Assembly: GCF_018873765.1 (NCBI RefSeq)
Contig: NC_057926.1
Span: forward strand, 1,140,577-1,204,576
DNA length: 64,000 nucleotides
Source: Telopea speciosissima
Lineage: Eukaryota; Streptophyta; Magnoliopsida; Proteales; Proteaceae
Direction of reading: 5' to 3'
Under the pieces are notes generated by a model, which worked only from the letters and a program-made list of their open reading frames with translations, was not told where the DNA came from and ran no database searches. Below, piece by piece: positions 1-12,444 of this stretch. The position numbers and the translations under genes were made by a program. Each line of letters begins with the position of its first letter. The stretch's first letter is position 1.

Positions 1-665
1 CAAAGTTAAGAATCCTTTTAATTCATGAAATAGGCCTTAGGACTAGCTTGGCTAAGGTTCTAAGCCCCTTTAGGTCCAACTAGTTAGGATATGTTTAGCT
101 TAGCCTAAGGTCCTAAAAATGTATTTTAGTCTAGGGATTATTTGGCTCAATCCAAGTAAAAGAAACCATTATTTATTTTAGTTAAGTCTTGTGGGTTCAC
201 TTTCATGGCCCAACAAACCAAGTGAGAGTAAGGGTGGGGGTCTATCTTGTCCGAGGACTTAGTCACTGTGTCCGAAACACAGGGACGTGGGTCCCACACA
301 AGAAAATAATAAAAGGGTAAAAAATAGCATGGACGGATCCACGAATGAAACCAATCTTGTGAGTTTGTTCGTGACTCCGTTGCTACTGTAAGGGCTAAAA
401 ACACAAGGAAAGTGGTTGGGTTTTGACCCACACTTCAGGACTTTGAAGGGGATATGCATACCAAAATTTAGGGTTCAAGGCTTACTTCATGGTGTGGTCC
501 AATCGCCCATCAAGGTGTGAATACAATCCTTGTGTTCGAGCCTTCCCCCTTGACTGTTACAGTCCAAGGTCATAGATGTTGACCATTGACATCGTGGCAA
601 CACCCGTCGGTAAAAGTTCAATTTGACCCGGGATATTAGGGTGTATTTTGGGTATGGGTGTAACA
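1..665 (-). mobile_element. Partial LTR, copy A (runs off left edge)
   Basis: The right end reads GGGTGTAACA at 656-665, so on the minus strand the LTR starts TGTTACACCC, the same kind of start as the LTR at 11423-13972. Bases 190-390 align by eye with 13330-13530 in the same orientation (the GTGGGTCCCAC block near 290 and the CGGAT/TCGTG palindrome at 328-388) and with the reverse complement of 3780-3985. The ORF found in copies B and C is only a degenerate trace here. The other end and its target duplication lie outside the window, so solo LTR versus LTR of a longer element is undecided. Confidence 0.6.
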
Positions 666-1045
666 GCCATGGCATGGGGATGTTGCCTAATGATATTTTT
701 GTAATTAAATTTCTATGAGTATGATTTTTGTTTGGGGGGGGGGGGGTTCATGTCTCCTTTTGAAAAAGTACAAAAAATAAAAAAACATCCTTATAGGGGT
801 GTGATAAGTTGTTAGTGGCTTGTGGCACATTGTCCTGCTACACACTTCGCCTGATGATCCGGATCTCCTTCAGATTGTTAGGTTGTAATGTCATGTTTCA
901 ATCAAGGAAAGTGCTTTGACTTCCTTCCCTTCGTGTGTTCTTGTCTTGCTTCCCTCCCCCTTTCGTGGTTTGTTTAGGCTTACTCATAGCACACAGCGTG
1001 CTAGTGAGTGCCACACAGACACCCAATTGAGTAGGTCTGTGACAT

Positions 1046-1058
1046 TTGGTATTAAAGC
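1046..1058 (+). other. Degenerate primer-binding site of the gypsy remnant
   Basis: TGGTATTAAAGCC differs slightly from the TGGTATCAGAGC site that plant LTR retrotransposons use to prime from initiator-Met tRNA. It lies just upstream of gag-like sequence, as expected for a leader. The assignment is by pattern only. Confidence 0.5.
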
Positions 1059-1399
1059 CATGTTTGATCATAGGAACATAGGAAAAGCTATGGGTGAAAA
1101 TCTACTGACACAGTCGAGCACTAGGACTCACCTTGATGCACTCGAGGCCCAAATGTAGACACTTGGGGGTGGTTAAAGAACCTACCTACCCTAGTAGTAA
1201 GGGTTGGTATCATGGGAGAAGGGCAACGACCACTCGTTGAGAAGGTGGACAACCTTGATGAGGGATACACACAGCTCTCCAATGCCATTGAGGTGCTAGA
1301 AGAAGACACAAGGGGCGTAGTGGTAGCTCTATAGGCCTCGGTTAAGGAGTTAACGAGTTAACTTGTAAATGAGGGTAGTTGGTTTCGATGGTGCCGGGG

Positions 1400-2285
1400 T
1401 GACAGAACCTCGTCCCCATGTAAGATACCTGAGCCGAGTACATATGGCGATGCTCGAGATGCCAAGGAATTAGAGAATTTATTATTTTTTGTGGAGAAAT
1501 ATTTTCGTGCAGTCAAACCAAATGAAGTGGACAAGGTGTCGATGGCTAACAATGTATATTTCAGGAGATGCAAAGTTGTAGTGGCGCTCACATTACAATG
1601 CCATCCAAGAAGGGTTTTGTATCATCCAAACATGAGAGGACCTAGAGAAGGAATTGAAGAGTCAATTCCTCCCTAAAAATGTAGACTATCTTGCTCGACT
1701 CAAGCTTCGGCAATTGCAGCACACTGGCACAATTCGAGACTATGTCAAAGATTTTATAACATTAATATATGCTTCACATCAAAGACATGTCTAAGAAGGA
1801 TAGGATGTTCCAATTCATTGAGGGTCTAAAACCTTGGTGTAGGACTAAGATGCATCGACAAAGAGTACAAAACCTTACTTCAACATATGTTGTTGTCGAA
1901 CATATGATGGATTATGCCAGCCCCCTACCAAAAAGACTCCTATGTCAACTAATGGGGGTGGACGATACGAAAAGACCTACAACAATAATAGATACCAGGG
2001 TGGAAGGGAATCATGTTTGAATAGGCCTGCTTCCTCCTCAAAGTGTTCCATTATTTTGACGACCGAATCAAAACCAACCATGCAATGCTTAATATGTAAG
2101 GGACCCCATAAAGCCCTTAAGTGCCCCCATAGAGAAACTATCAATGTTGTACAAGCATCATCTCCACCAATCGAAGAGGTGGAGAATGGGGATGGGGATA
2201 ATAATGAGCCACAGGTGGAAACCCTTCAATTGGTGTATGCCCAGAAGGGGGAGGTTGATGACAAGATGGTCGCATCCAGGGACTG
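1400..2285 (+). pseudogene. Gypsy gag pseudogene with zinc knuckle
   Basis: Open pieces at 1491-1676, 1769-2020 and 1942-2286 read as fragments of a plant Ty3/gypsy Gag. The order is an ARDAKELEN...VEKYFRAV capsid block, a sentence such as QFLPKNVDYLARLKLRQLQ in another frame near 1665, then EGLKPW and a CX2CX4HX4C knuckle (CLICKGPHKALKC) near 2087-2125. Gag packages element RNA in the cytoplasm. Several frame changes and stops separate the pieces, so no full protein can be made. Gag domains diverge fast, so the lineage is not assigned. Confidence 0.7.
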
Positions 2286-3325
2286 ATGTTTGTTAATCCT
2301 AAAATCAATGAGAAACCCACGAAGATAATACTAGACATGGGAGATACCCACAACTTCATCTCTGAATCAGAGGCAAAACAACTTGGTCTGAACTTGGTGA
2401 AGGACTTGAGTCGTAATAAGGCAGTTGATTCCGATGCTCGACCAGTGATTGGCACTGCTAGATCTATTCCTATTAAGATGGGGTCTTGGTCTGGATATAC
2501 CAACCTAATGACTATTCCTATGGATGACTTCCAAGTCGTTTCAGGTATGGAGTTCTTACAGAGCCATAAAGCAATGCCCATGCCATGTTTAGAGTCGCTA
2601 TGCTTGTTCGGGGATAAGCCTTGTGTTGTCCCTATAGTACCCAAAAAAGGCACTAGTGCCATCATCTCAGCCATTCAACTAAAGAAGGGACTGAAAATGG
2701 AGAAACTTACCTACAGGGTTACTTTGAAGGTTGGTTCAGATGAGGTAAACATGGAGCCAGTACCCAACCAGATTTGTGGTATATTAGAAGAATTCGAAGA
2801 TATGATGCCCTTGGAGTTGCCAAAACACCTCCCTCCACAGAAGGCCAATGGCCATGAGATTGAACTACTCCCAGGAACGAAACCACCCGCAAAGAGCCTA
2901 TATTGCATGGCACCCCTTGAATTGACTGAACTTCGTAAGCAATTGGATGGATTACTTGAAGTAGGTAGGTTTCATTCAATCCTCCAAAGCATCGTATGGG
3001 GCTCCAGTACTCTTCCAACGTAAACATGATGGGAGCTCGAGGTTGTGTGTTAACTGTAGAGCTCTCAACAAGGTCACCATTCAGAACAAGTACCCCATAC
3101 CCTTGATTGTCGACTTGTTTGACCAACTGGTAAGAGCCAAATACTTCTCTAAGCTTGACCTGAGATCGGGGTACCACCAAGTTTGGGTTGCAGAGGGTGA
3201 TGAGCCTAAAACCACCTCCGTCATAAGATATGGCGCCTTTTGAGTCCCTCGTCATGCTAATCGGCTTGACCAATGTCCCAACAACATTCTCTACACTAAT
3301 GAATTTGATTTTCCATGATTGTCTT
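2286..3325 (+). pseudogene. Gypsy protease-reverse transcriptase pseudogene
   Basis: The ORF at 2286-3023 begins with a retropepsin-like block (ILDMGDTHNFIS; plant gypsy proteases usually have D-S/T-G at this place), then runs through a linker to the RT entry (LLPGTKPPAKSLY). RT continues in other frames at 3043-3243 (CVNCRALNKV, FSKLDLRSGYHQVWV) and near 3240-3320 (LTNVPTTFSTLMN). The YxDD catalytic motif, RNase H and integrase are missing because the sequence is interrupted at 3325 by an LTR. The protease DMG in place of DSG/DTG suggests loss of activity in addition to the frame breaks. Confidence 0.75.
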
Positions 3326-4440
3326 TGTTATACCCGCACCCAAGATACTAATATTATAGTCTTACTCTTACGCCTCGTAGATGGAGCTAAAGTCTATGTC
3401 GGTGAGCTGTTCACTATGGTCGTCAAACCGACCCACAAGATCATTGACTAGTTCATGGGGTTGACTGTTGAGGATAGGTTCCTCAATCTAGAATGGAAAA
3501 AATTCATCGACGATGATTTCATGAACTTTCCTCCTAGCACGAGTCCCAAGAGCGAGGAGCATCAAAAGCAACACCCTGTATTGTGCCACTTCGACGTCTT
3601 GTGCCCTAGTGAAGTCAGTGTTGAAGCGAGGAAACTTTTTAGGATCTTGGATGACACACCATGATGGACGAGGGGTAAATTACTAACCTTATTTATTTAT
3701 TGCTTATTGCCCTCTCAAAGTCCTTGAAGTGCGGGCTAAGGTCCGGGGACCTTTCTTTTCTTGTTTAGCCTTTTCAGCAGAAACGGATCTACGAATGGAC
3801 CCACTACTAATAAGTCCGTTCGAAGATCCACTCGTGCTGATTGATGTTTTATGTTGAGACCTTTTGTGGGATCCACATATCCCAGGCCCCGGACTGCATT
3901 GTCGTGTCCCCGTGCATGGTGGACCCCACCCCTATCTTTTCCTTATCTAGTTGGGCCATATAAGTGGACCCACAAGGCTTAACTTAAACAAAAATGGGTT
4001 TTAAGATTTTATAAACTTAGGCAAACAGGGCCTTTGGGTCACTTACTATATCAAGCATACTTGGCCATTTATTGGTCATTAACACTCTAACCTACTAGGC
4101 AATTGAGCAAGAGAAGGGGAGAGAAAGGAAGGAGGGACGATGCAGAAGAAGGTGGAGACTTGGAATTGTTGACTTGGAGGGTTGGCATTGGCTTCCACTT
4201 GATTGAGATAGGCCCTCTCACTCCCTCTCTCTCCCTCTCTCTCCTTCCCACTTATTTTGGGTTTGAGAATTCCATTTTTGGGATGGGTATGACCTAGGGT
4301 TCCACTTGGAACCCAAGGTATGACATTGGTTGAGTATTGAGTCTCATTGGTGAAGCCTCATACCCAAATTACAAACCTCCAAACTCCTTCCCACTATTGA
4401 TGCTGACCTAGGGTTCCAATTACACTAAATCAAAATAAAT
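3326..4440 (+). mobile_element. LTR, copy B (right boundary uncertain)
   Basis: It starts TGTTATACCCGCACCC at 3326 inside gypsy RT and is the reverse-complement counterpart of 13972 down to about 13000. Shared parts are the start, the ORF at about 3380-3664, the palindrome at 3781-3838 and the GTGGACCCCACC and TGGGCCATATAAGTGG blocks at 3920-3970. After about 4100 similarity to copy C is weak, and I cannot place the right end or a matching target duplication for GTCTT (3321-3325). The end coordinate is therefore an estimate. The copy is probably truncated or strongly diverged. Confidence 0.6.
3380..3664 (+). pseudogene. LTR-borne ORF, copy B, unknown function
   Basis: The frame from about 3380 encodes a roughly 94-residue product with one in-frame TAG at 3449-3451. 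Its partner in the LTR at 11423-13972 (minus strand, 13629-13919) keeps many identical short blocks: VVKP(T/S)HKIID, the FIDDDF block and PPSTSP.SEE. Many codon differences between the two copies fall on third positions, which suggests past selection on protein sequence. There is no in-frame ATG at the head. The frame opens directly after a TCGTAG sequence that could be a splice acceptor. I do not recognise the family. It could be a spliced accessory exon of the element or a captured gene piece. Confidence 0.4.
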
Positions 4441-4961
4441 CGACCTTTAAGGGATTCAAATCTTGGAGTCCTTTAGAACCAACGAATGGACTATGACCAT
4501 GCAAACGAAATGCTTGATAGCTTCTCAACACACACACACACACACTAGTGGATCCATTTCGTCTAGCTTAGATTTTAATTTTTTATGTTTTTTTATTGAT
4601 AATATTACATCAGTTTGGGTTAAATCAATCATATCTAAGCTTTGGTTCGGAATGTTGATCGTACTATGAACCTAGAACTAAAACTACAAATGTATTTATT
4701 CACACAAATAAATAAATATAAAACTAAAATTAAAACAAAAAAAGGGTTTTTACCATAACGAGAAATGTATGTTTCAACCTTCAAAGGTTAATAACACGTG
4801 AAAGAGATATGACGGGTGTTTATCAAATAAAAAAAAAGATATGACGGGTATATTTTTTTGGTAGTCTGTATCGTTTCAATTTGACTCACTGAAATGGCTT
4901 TAACTCACATCTTAAGCAGTTGTTTCATAATCGAAAAAATAAATTATGAGTTCCTTGATAT
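4441..4961. other. Intergenic, no gene seen
   Basis: A+T-rich sequence with a short (CA)n run near 4530. No coding pattern or repeat pair was found beyond a short duplicated AAAGATATGACGGGT phrase near 4802 and 4838. Confidence 0.5.
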
Positions 4962-5620
4962 ACCAAAATAACATCCATAAGTTTTCACCGTGTAATGCTG
5001 ACAATCCTGCTAATCCACCCCCTTGATATATCTATAAATGACCGTTGTCTTACCATCTTTCTCACCAAATACCAAAATAACATTCATAAATTTTCACCAT
5101 GTAATGCTGACAATCGTGCTAATCCACCCCCTTGATATTTCGTTATAGGTCTATTTATCTTACCATCGTTCCCGTCAAATACCAAAATAACATCAATAAG
5201 TTCTCACCATGTAATGCTGACTATCTTGTTAATCCACCCCTTTAATATTTTGTTACAGGTCTGTTTATCTTACCATCCTTCCCGCCAAATACCAAACTAA
5301 TAGCCATAAATTTTCACCATGTAATACTGAGAATCCTGCTAATCCACCCCCTTGATATTTTATTATAGGTCAGTTTGTCTTACCATCCTTCCTGCCAAAT
5401 ATCAAAATAACATCCATAAGCTTTCACCATGTAATGCTGAAAATCCTGCAAATCTAACTCCATTGATATTTCTATACAGGTCTGTTGTCTTACAATACTT
5501 CCTGCCAACTACCAATATAACAATTCTCCAATTTAACCACCTTCAAAATTCTATACTGGTATGTTGTTTAACCATCATTTTCGTCATAATCCTATACAAA
5601 TTTGGTTGTCATAACATCTT
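4962..5620. repeat. Tandem repeat, ~110-bp unit, about six copies
   Basis: The phrase ACCAAAATAACATCCATAAG recurs with small changes at 4962, 5071, 5181, 5291, 5401 and 5511, giving a period of 109-110 bp. Each unit also carries CACCATGTAATGCTGA, AATCCACCCC(C/T)TTGATAT and CTTACCATC(C/T)TTCC blocks. The last copy is degenerate and fades out around 5600. ORFs across the array, such as 5352-5684, are products of the repeat and not genes. Confidence 0.9.
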
Positions 5621-6255
5621 GTCCGGCCATAAGCATTTAATTATTAATGCAGATTTCATGTGCTATACACAACACTCCAAATAAACTATTTCTAACATAT
5701 AGAAAACATGAATGATAATATACATTTCTTCATATGACCCACTAACACTGCTCATCTCCCCTTTCGTATTATGGAGGGTGTTATCTGGGTGTAATAAGAC
5801 TGTGAGAGCTTCATCAAACTTATTTTAAATCCCTCCCAACCTCGGCCCATATCTATTTAGTTATCTTAGCTCTTGTTTTGAAAGTTGTAATTTCTCCTTT
5901 GTATCTAGAGAAGCTAATGGTTTAGAAGATACTCTAGCCTAGCAAGGAAGGCCAATCTGTCTATCCCATGTATCTGTCTATCCCATGTATGACAGATTGG
6001 CCACTGTCCACTCCGTGGTTGGTTGATACTTGTGCTTCAACCTTTATGTATTCTACATGGGTGAATGAATAGATCTGCTTTTACCAAAAAAATTATGAAG
6101 GGTGTTATTACAGATATAGAAGACTAAAATCCTTCCCCGTTAGATTTCACATCATTGTTCGGATGAAAAGAATCTGAAAATATGATTTATCATCACCCCA
6201 AAAAAGTTGTCAGATAATGGACAGGGGGAAAAAATAATAATCCTCTCCAATTTCT
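5621..6255. other. Intergenic with a short duplication and stem
   Basis: No gene is seen. At 5950-6002 GGCCAATCTGTC is followed by a duplicated CTGTCTATCCCATGTAT phrase and then GACAGATTGGCC, a 12-bp stem around a tandem loop. Confidence 0.5.
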
Positions 6256-6417
6256 TAAAGTTGGCAATGCGACAGTGCTAGGTGGAGATGCCGACACATG
6301 GCATTTTGCACATCCAACGATCCATCTCATTGACTATGTTGAGCTCAGACCGTTGGATGGTCGAGTTGTGCCAAGTGTCGACATCTCCACCTAACACTGT
6401 CGTGCTGTCGAGCTTTA
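6256..6417. mobile_element. Foldback MITE, 162 bp
   Basis: Long inverted arms pair GCGACAGTGCTAGGTGGAGA (6270-6289) with the reverse complement of the block around 6382-6402. The pairing extends outward to TAAAG/CTTTA at the two tips and inward through CCGACACATGGCA and the CCAACG(A/G)TC block. The whole unit folds into a hairpin of about 70-bp arms with few mismatches. It has no coding capacity. Superfamily is not assigned because no clear target duplication was identified. Confidence 0.8.
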
Positions 6418-8590
6418 TGGATTTGGAGAGGGATAGGGTAGGGGAGTTTGGGGGATAAAGTCATAAAAGGGTTGAAGAACCAACTTGACGACCAAATAAG
6501 AGAAGAGTAATAATATTGCAATGAGTTTAATTGTGTTAAATCAAAAGCATAAGTAAGTGTATTGGACTTCATACATATATTAATATCACGATCCAAAACC
6601 ACAATGTCAGTATTATCATTCCGTAATATTGACTTTTCAGTATACTAAATGCCTAAAATATTCTGGAGACAGTATACATATTCATAGTAATATAGTACTC
6701 ATTTCCACCCCAAAATGAACATTAGAGGAATCACTGACTTAAATGATAAATTTTATTGCAAATCCAATTCTGAATCAGAATGAGAACATAACACCGTTCA
6801 GTGGAAGAACCAGATCATCCTACAAACATATGTTACAACCAAGGATGATCACTTCGAATTCCTTCAAAGATACAATTCTCAATGACTGACTGTATAGAGA
6901 TCAAATGTATCAATCCCGGTAATATCAATGTGTATTTATTGTTGCAACAGTGAGTGTTGACGTTAAAAAAAAAAATTGTAGAAAAGGGGTTACATATCTA
7001 GCATATGCATATTTTGGATGCAGTAGTATAACATAGATGTGAATTGGATAGAATATCGTTCTGGAACAAAATAGATATACAGTAATGGAAATATATGTTG
7101 TGAATACCATATAGCAAATAAATGGATTACATGAAATTGGGGGAAGAAATTCAAAGTTGTAAGTGATAAGGATGATTCTGAAACAGGCCATTTCAATATT
7201 ACAAAATATGAAGACACACTTAATCTAAAAATAACTGATGATATATTGTAGGTAATCAGTATAAGGATCATCAAGAAGAAAATCTATTCTAAATAATTGT
7301 GGAAGGTTGATTTTTAAGTCATCATATATGTTGATTGATCTCACTAACACATTACATATGTCAGAGTGATTAAATTTATTTGGGACATTGAAAGATTTTT
7401 AAAAAAAAAAAAGAGTTCATAATGCAAATATTTACAACTCTGATATGTTCACCATCCTATCTCCAATGTTTTGGTTTGAGCTCCGATTATCACTCTATCA
7501 GTAAGTCGTATTTCTTCTATCAATTAAATTGATTCAATGCATGTGAATGAAACCAACTGAGAAGGCTAATAAATTAATTTGACACATCAATCAAACATTG
7601 TGAATTATACATGCATTACCACACAATCAAATCCTAATAATATAGTGAAGAAATTGCCTGAAACGTGAAACATCTTTTGTTATATGATATATTTGATTAT
7701 ATTATGTTATCTGTGAAGTTGTTACACCCTTCTATCTTTTATTACGTCTCGTTCGAAATTATCAATTCAATAGTAGGGATACTCCTATGTTTGGTATAAG
7801 AAAAATGTTTCTAACCGAATTGGCCTCCTTTAATTTAAAGATGAATTGTAAGTAAAACAATGAAGGCATCAATTCATTTTAAATACGTAGAACAATAAAG
7901 GCAACAATTAGCTTTAGTGTTTATGAAACAATGAAGGCAACAATTAGATTTAGTGGAAAACTGGTGTTTGGGGTTACCATAATAGTTCACCACTCTCTAC
8001 TAGTTATGAACAAAGTAAATATATGAATGGGGAAGACAAAGTCTAATTCAAAATTAAAGGTCATAATTGATTTCAGGGAAAGGAATTTCAAGCGGTAAAG
8101 GATAAATTAAATACACTAATTGTAATGGGTTAAAGAATGCACTGATATGTTATTTATCCATTAAATCTGGAAATATGCAAATACATATAATTGAATACAG
8201 AGCATATAAGAGGAAAAAATGATATGACAGATGGTATATAGTTTGGTATGGAATAGATATCATAGAATATAATTTGTTTCAGACATATAATCATACAGTT
8301 TGGATGAGAAGATGATTAATGTTTCGGAATGAGTATTACCTAATTAATATGTGCTTTCCAGATGCAGTTTATCATTCTTGCATATAGGCATCGTCGTATT
8401 TAATGTCCTGTTGATATTATTTGTACCACTCTTCAAATACTTGAGGATATGTAAACTTGTATCTGCATCAAGTTATAGCAAAAATTGCCCCTCCTCAAGA
8501 TTGTTATTTCCATTCTTAGATAATCGAAAAATTAGGTGGTCGTAATCTGAATATGAAAAGTTAGTCATACCTCCTCTCCTATTCTCCAGC
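6418..8590. other. Intergenic, no gene seen
   Basis: Strongly A+T-rich DNA. Reading all frames shows only short ORFs without family resemblance. A phrase of the type ACAATGAAGGCAACAATTAG recurs near 7857, 7890 and 7926. Confidence 0.5.
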
Positions 8591-8611
8591 CATTCCATAT
8601 CCCAATTGACT

Positions 8612-8616
<5 letters not shown>

Positions 8617-8650
<34 letters not shown>
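8617..8650. repeat. Poly-T tract
   Basis: An uninterrupted T run of over 30 bases. On the minus strand it is a poly-A, possibly the tail of an old retroposed sequence, but no body for it was identified. Confidence 0.8.
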
Positions 8651-8651
<1 letters not shown>

Positions 8652-9279
8652 TATACAAATTTCTCACCCAAAGCTCCCTCTAACTGCCTCTTTTTCTGTA
8701 AATCATCTGCTAAACCAGAACTGATCATGTGTCCTTGGTCTTGACTCTTATGAGAACATGAGAAAGGGGATCTCTATGACACACCGAAGATTTAATTCCT
8801 TGAATCAACCTCAGACGCCATACTATTGATACCAGAATCTTGTACTTCACTGGTGAGTGAAAGGTGAGGTTAATACCCTCATAACATTTAGTAATCATTT
8901 TGTCCACAATTGAGGATTCAAATTTTTGTAAATCAACAAATACATCGCTTTCGAAATTTAGTTTCTTCTCAACGACTTGATTCTGATTTTGTAGATCAGT
9001 TACAACTTCTTCAAATTGAGTCCATTCTTGTCCCGTTCTGATGGATAATATAGCGTCACTATACGAGTCAAAAATGAACTTCTGTGAATTTATCATTACA
9101 GACTCAACCAACTTAAAGCTTTTTTTTTTCTTTTCATAGTACTTGGATGTAGGTCGTCCAAATGGTCGATACTTGCATCACAATGCTGCGTCAGCACGTC
9201 ATTGGAGCTTTCCCCCAAACTTCACCACGGATTGTCTTCTAATAATTGGCAACTAGTAGACCCATCTCAACATGTAATA

Positions 9280-11200
9280 ATCTAGAATTTGGAAATAATT
9301 ATTTCGTAGTAGGACAGCCAAAGCATGCCTACATAGAATTCCCTTGAATTCAAAATTACGACAACTGCATTGAATTGTTTCATGACCAGTTATGTGATAA
9401 ACCGTGTGTCCACTGTTTGATGGGTCAATTGCGGAATGACGTACAAGTCAAACACCCAGTTCATTGGTATGTGCAGCATAGTTAAAGAAGGCCTTCTTCT
9501 ACAACTTATTTAATGCGTATTCTATCAAAATTTTAGACGTATTCCTCTCTGTGGCAGTTGATGTCTTAAGGATGACATTATTCGCCTTCTGCTGCATTTT
9601 TCTTTGGTACGTGATTAGTTCTAAATTATCAACTGCCTTTGTAACCTACGAATCCAAAATCATATATTAGATGGTGTACCATAGAATTTCTCAATTTCGT
9701 ATTGTACTTAATATAGACCCATAATATATTAAACAAAATCTAGTCATTTATTGAGCATAAATAGGAATTACTCATTTAATAAAATCGGTCAATGTTGTTT
9801 GAGAACCAATGGATCGTTTAATGCATGAATTCATAGATTCTGACCTCCCAGTAGTCCTCATTCCAGCAAAGAAATATGACCTTAGGTATGAGGCAACCCA
9901 TTTAGACCTACTTCCATAAATGTCTGTCAAATAACGATTGGATGTAAGATAATACTTGGCCAACATGACTTCCCAACCAACATCAAACTCCTACTCACTT
10001 TTACTCTTGTTAATGCGCCAGAAGTTGTTTATGAAATTTTTGGTACTGCACTCAGAGTTTACCCGTAAGATGAACACAGATTTTTTGCAACATGCCAAAT
10101 GTAAATAGCATGTTTTGTGTTTGGCAGAACACTTCGGATAGCATCAATTATACTTGGATCTGAATCTGTGAGTATGGATGTAGGAGTCCTCCCATTCATA
10201 AACTCCAAGAAAAAATGCTACAATACAAGGATACTATTTACCAGTATCAACTCCCACTACAATAATAATAAGATTATTGACATTACATACATATATCTAG
10301 TACCTCACAAATGCAATTGAATCATCACGTTCTCACCTTGAAAGTCCATTCAAAAGATTTTCTCCTTTCATTATGTAGAAGGCAACATGCGAAAAAAGAT
10401 ATTGTCCCGTGATTATTGACACTTACCCATATCCCACCTAGCATATCAAACTGATTGAGCTTGTAGGTGATGTCAAACACAACCACATCACCATCTTGTT
10501 CATACCCTCGTATAGAGGAAGAATGAAACCAAATTATGTACTCCAGTCGATTCTCATCATCAACAGTAAACTTGAACTTAAACTCATTGTCATTGAGATT
10601 AAGGCACGAGTATGTAAGAACAAGATGTGTCACATCATTTTCCCTACCAGTATCACTACGACGACCCAGAAAATTTCTTGCATCCTTCAAAGTAAAAGGA
10701 AGATTACCAACATGAATGTTTTGCTCTGTTTCAATTATCCTAATCATTTGTGTCACGTTATATATCAATTCATTCAGCTGCAGTAAACGCTTCCTGTAAT
10801 TGGGACGATACGTACCGATACGCGGGTAGCCAATGAACTTCATTTTAATGTAGTAGATCATGATTATGATCATTAATAAAAAGTACCACTTTCCACTTCT
10901 CTATTTTCTCAATTCTCTCCAATGACACAGTCATACGCGCTTCACAGTTGCATCGGCATAATTTTGTTAGCTTTTTCTAGGACCACGGTCAATGTCAACC
11001 TTTGGTCCAGGGGTACCTGAGCAGTGGCATACAAAATCCCTTCTGATTACTTCGTCATTTCTTGTAGACCTACGATGACATCGTTGTTTACAAACTAAGA
11101 ACCCATGCTTCATTGCAAATGATATGTATGCAGCATATGCTCGTTCGTCTGATTCGAATGTTATGCTAGTATGAATGTTTGAAGAATTTTCCAATGTCAT
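9280..11200 (-). pseudogene. FAR1-related sequence (FRS) pseudogene
   Basis: FRS proteins are plant transcription factors domesticated from Mutator-like transposases. Here all three family domains are seen in order on the minus strand. The FAR1 DNA-binding zinc-finger region lies at 11160-10880 (AYAAYISFAMKHGFLV, then CRCNCEARMTV). The MULE transposase core lies at 10870-10338 (DVVVFDITYK, VNNHG), about 10210-10090 (GRTPTSILTDSDPSIIDAI, WHVAKNLC) and 9990-9772 (FFAGMRTTGRSESMN). The SWIM finger lies near 9410-9300 (CSCRNFEFKGILCRHALAVL). A plausible splice donor follows at about 10337. In-frame stops lie after RKS near 10966 and within the segment near 10000, and one frame change lies between 10080 and 10050, so it is judged non-functional. 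It could be an old MULE rather than a host FRS gene; terminal inverted repeats were not found. Confidence 0.8.
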
Positions 11201-12444
11201 CTCGTTTTAAAAAATTCTACTTGTAACATCATCATCTGTCAAATTCGGATTTACAGAGACTCGTTCTAGGAACAAAACATCCGCCTAAAAATAACAGAAA
11301 TACAATTACTTTACAGATGGTATTGCTATCTGTTTATAAAACACATTCCACATGCCTAACTTGATATTTGATTTAAAACATTAATTTGGCATATAAATGC
11401 AACACTTAACACAAAAGATTAGTGTCATGCCCCTATTCCAAGCTTATGCCATAAGCACAGTCAAGAGGGTGATTAGGATGACACACGTCACCCCAATTCC
11501 TGTCAAGATCAATGACACCGTGTCCCAAAGCATAGTCATCACCCAAAAGCCCACCCAAATAATTATATTTGAGCAAAGAAAATAAATATTTTGTTCATTA
11601 TCAAAGTTATTATAAGCAGAAGCATTAATTACATAAGCAGTTACAGTATGTTCAGCTAACTAAGTGATAAAATAATAGCAGTCTAAGTCATGGTATATGC
11701 TACTGTGATAACTCGAGAGACACTGAGGGTTACTTAACCTATCGCCCTAGTGAAACCTCAGTTATCACAAGGGAGCCTACGCCGGTAGAAGCCATAGACC
11801 ACCCAGTGGCAAACCCCAATAGTCGTCACTACCCCTGACCTGGCCTCTCCCACCTCCACAGACCTCAGGTGCTCAGACTATCCAATACATAAACCCCTGT
11901 TGGCAAGGGTCATAGCATAAGGGAACATAAATCCTAACCACAGATATACTACATGCAATTCCTATCGTCCCGAGAGGTACTCCGGGTGCATCAATGTCTT
12001 ATTCCATCTAGTACCCGGGTACCAGCATGGCACGGTGCATACAGACCAGGATGACAACAATGAATATAATAATAAGGAATTCGGGGTTCCGGCACCGGCA
12101 TACCTGGCACCGTAACCCAATACTCTAAGGTAAAGCAATATATCCACATTTCATCAATTCGTATCAATCATGGTTTTATATGCAAGGATGCAACATAGTA
12201 AGAATGAGTGCACACACATAAACCATCGTATAATCTATGTAGTTGTATTTCTATATGTATATATCAAGCCCAAACATCACCCAAAGCCCACTCACAGTTC
12301 GGTTGCTTGTCCTTCGATAAGGTTTACTCTAATGCAAGCACTCCCATACAGATTCTGAAGTCTGAGGATGCATGAAAGTAGTGTTAGAAGTATATAGGTG
12401 GGTCCCACAAAGGGTCTCAATAGTTTAATTGAAGTTTGGGTCAA

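Larger units (their letters stand above)
666..3325 (+). mobile_element. Decayed Ty3/gypsy retrotransposon body
   Basis: On the plus strand the region carries, in order, a primer-binding-like site, gag capsid, a CCHC knuckle, an aspartic protease and the first half of a gypsy reverse transcriptase. All are broken by stops and frame changes. The RT stops dead at 3325, where LTR copy B begins. The preceding residues NLIFHDCL would normally run on into the YxDD-containing part, so copy B appears to have inserted there. No LTR belonging to this body is recognised with confidence. Bases 730-800 resemble 49915-49960, suggesting relatives of this leader elsewhere in the window. Confidence 0.75.

Noticed and set aside
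1..4440. LTR copies A and B as the two LTRs of the gypsy body between them
   Set aside because: They are in opposite orientations, and copy B breaks the RT domain. LTRs of one element must be direct repeats.
4962..5620. CRISPR-like regular repeats
   Set aside because: The repeated block fills the whole 110-bp period with gradual divergence and no unique spacers. This is a plant tandem repeat.
8473..8667. ORF with a long lysine run
   Set aside because: Encoded by the poly-T tract on the opposite strand; an artefact.
8725..9111. 128-codon minus-strand ORF next to the FRS pseudogene
   Set aside because: It starts ATG and is open, but it matches no FRS region and no family I know. It could be chance in A+T-rich DNA, so it was not annotated as a gene.
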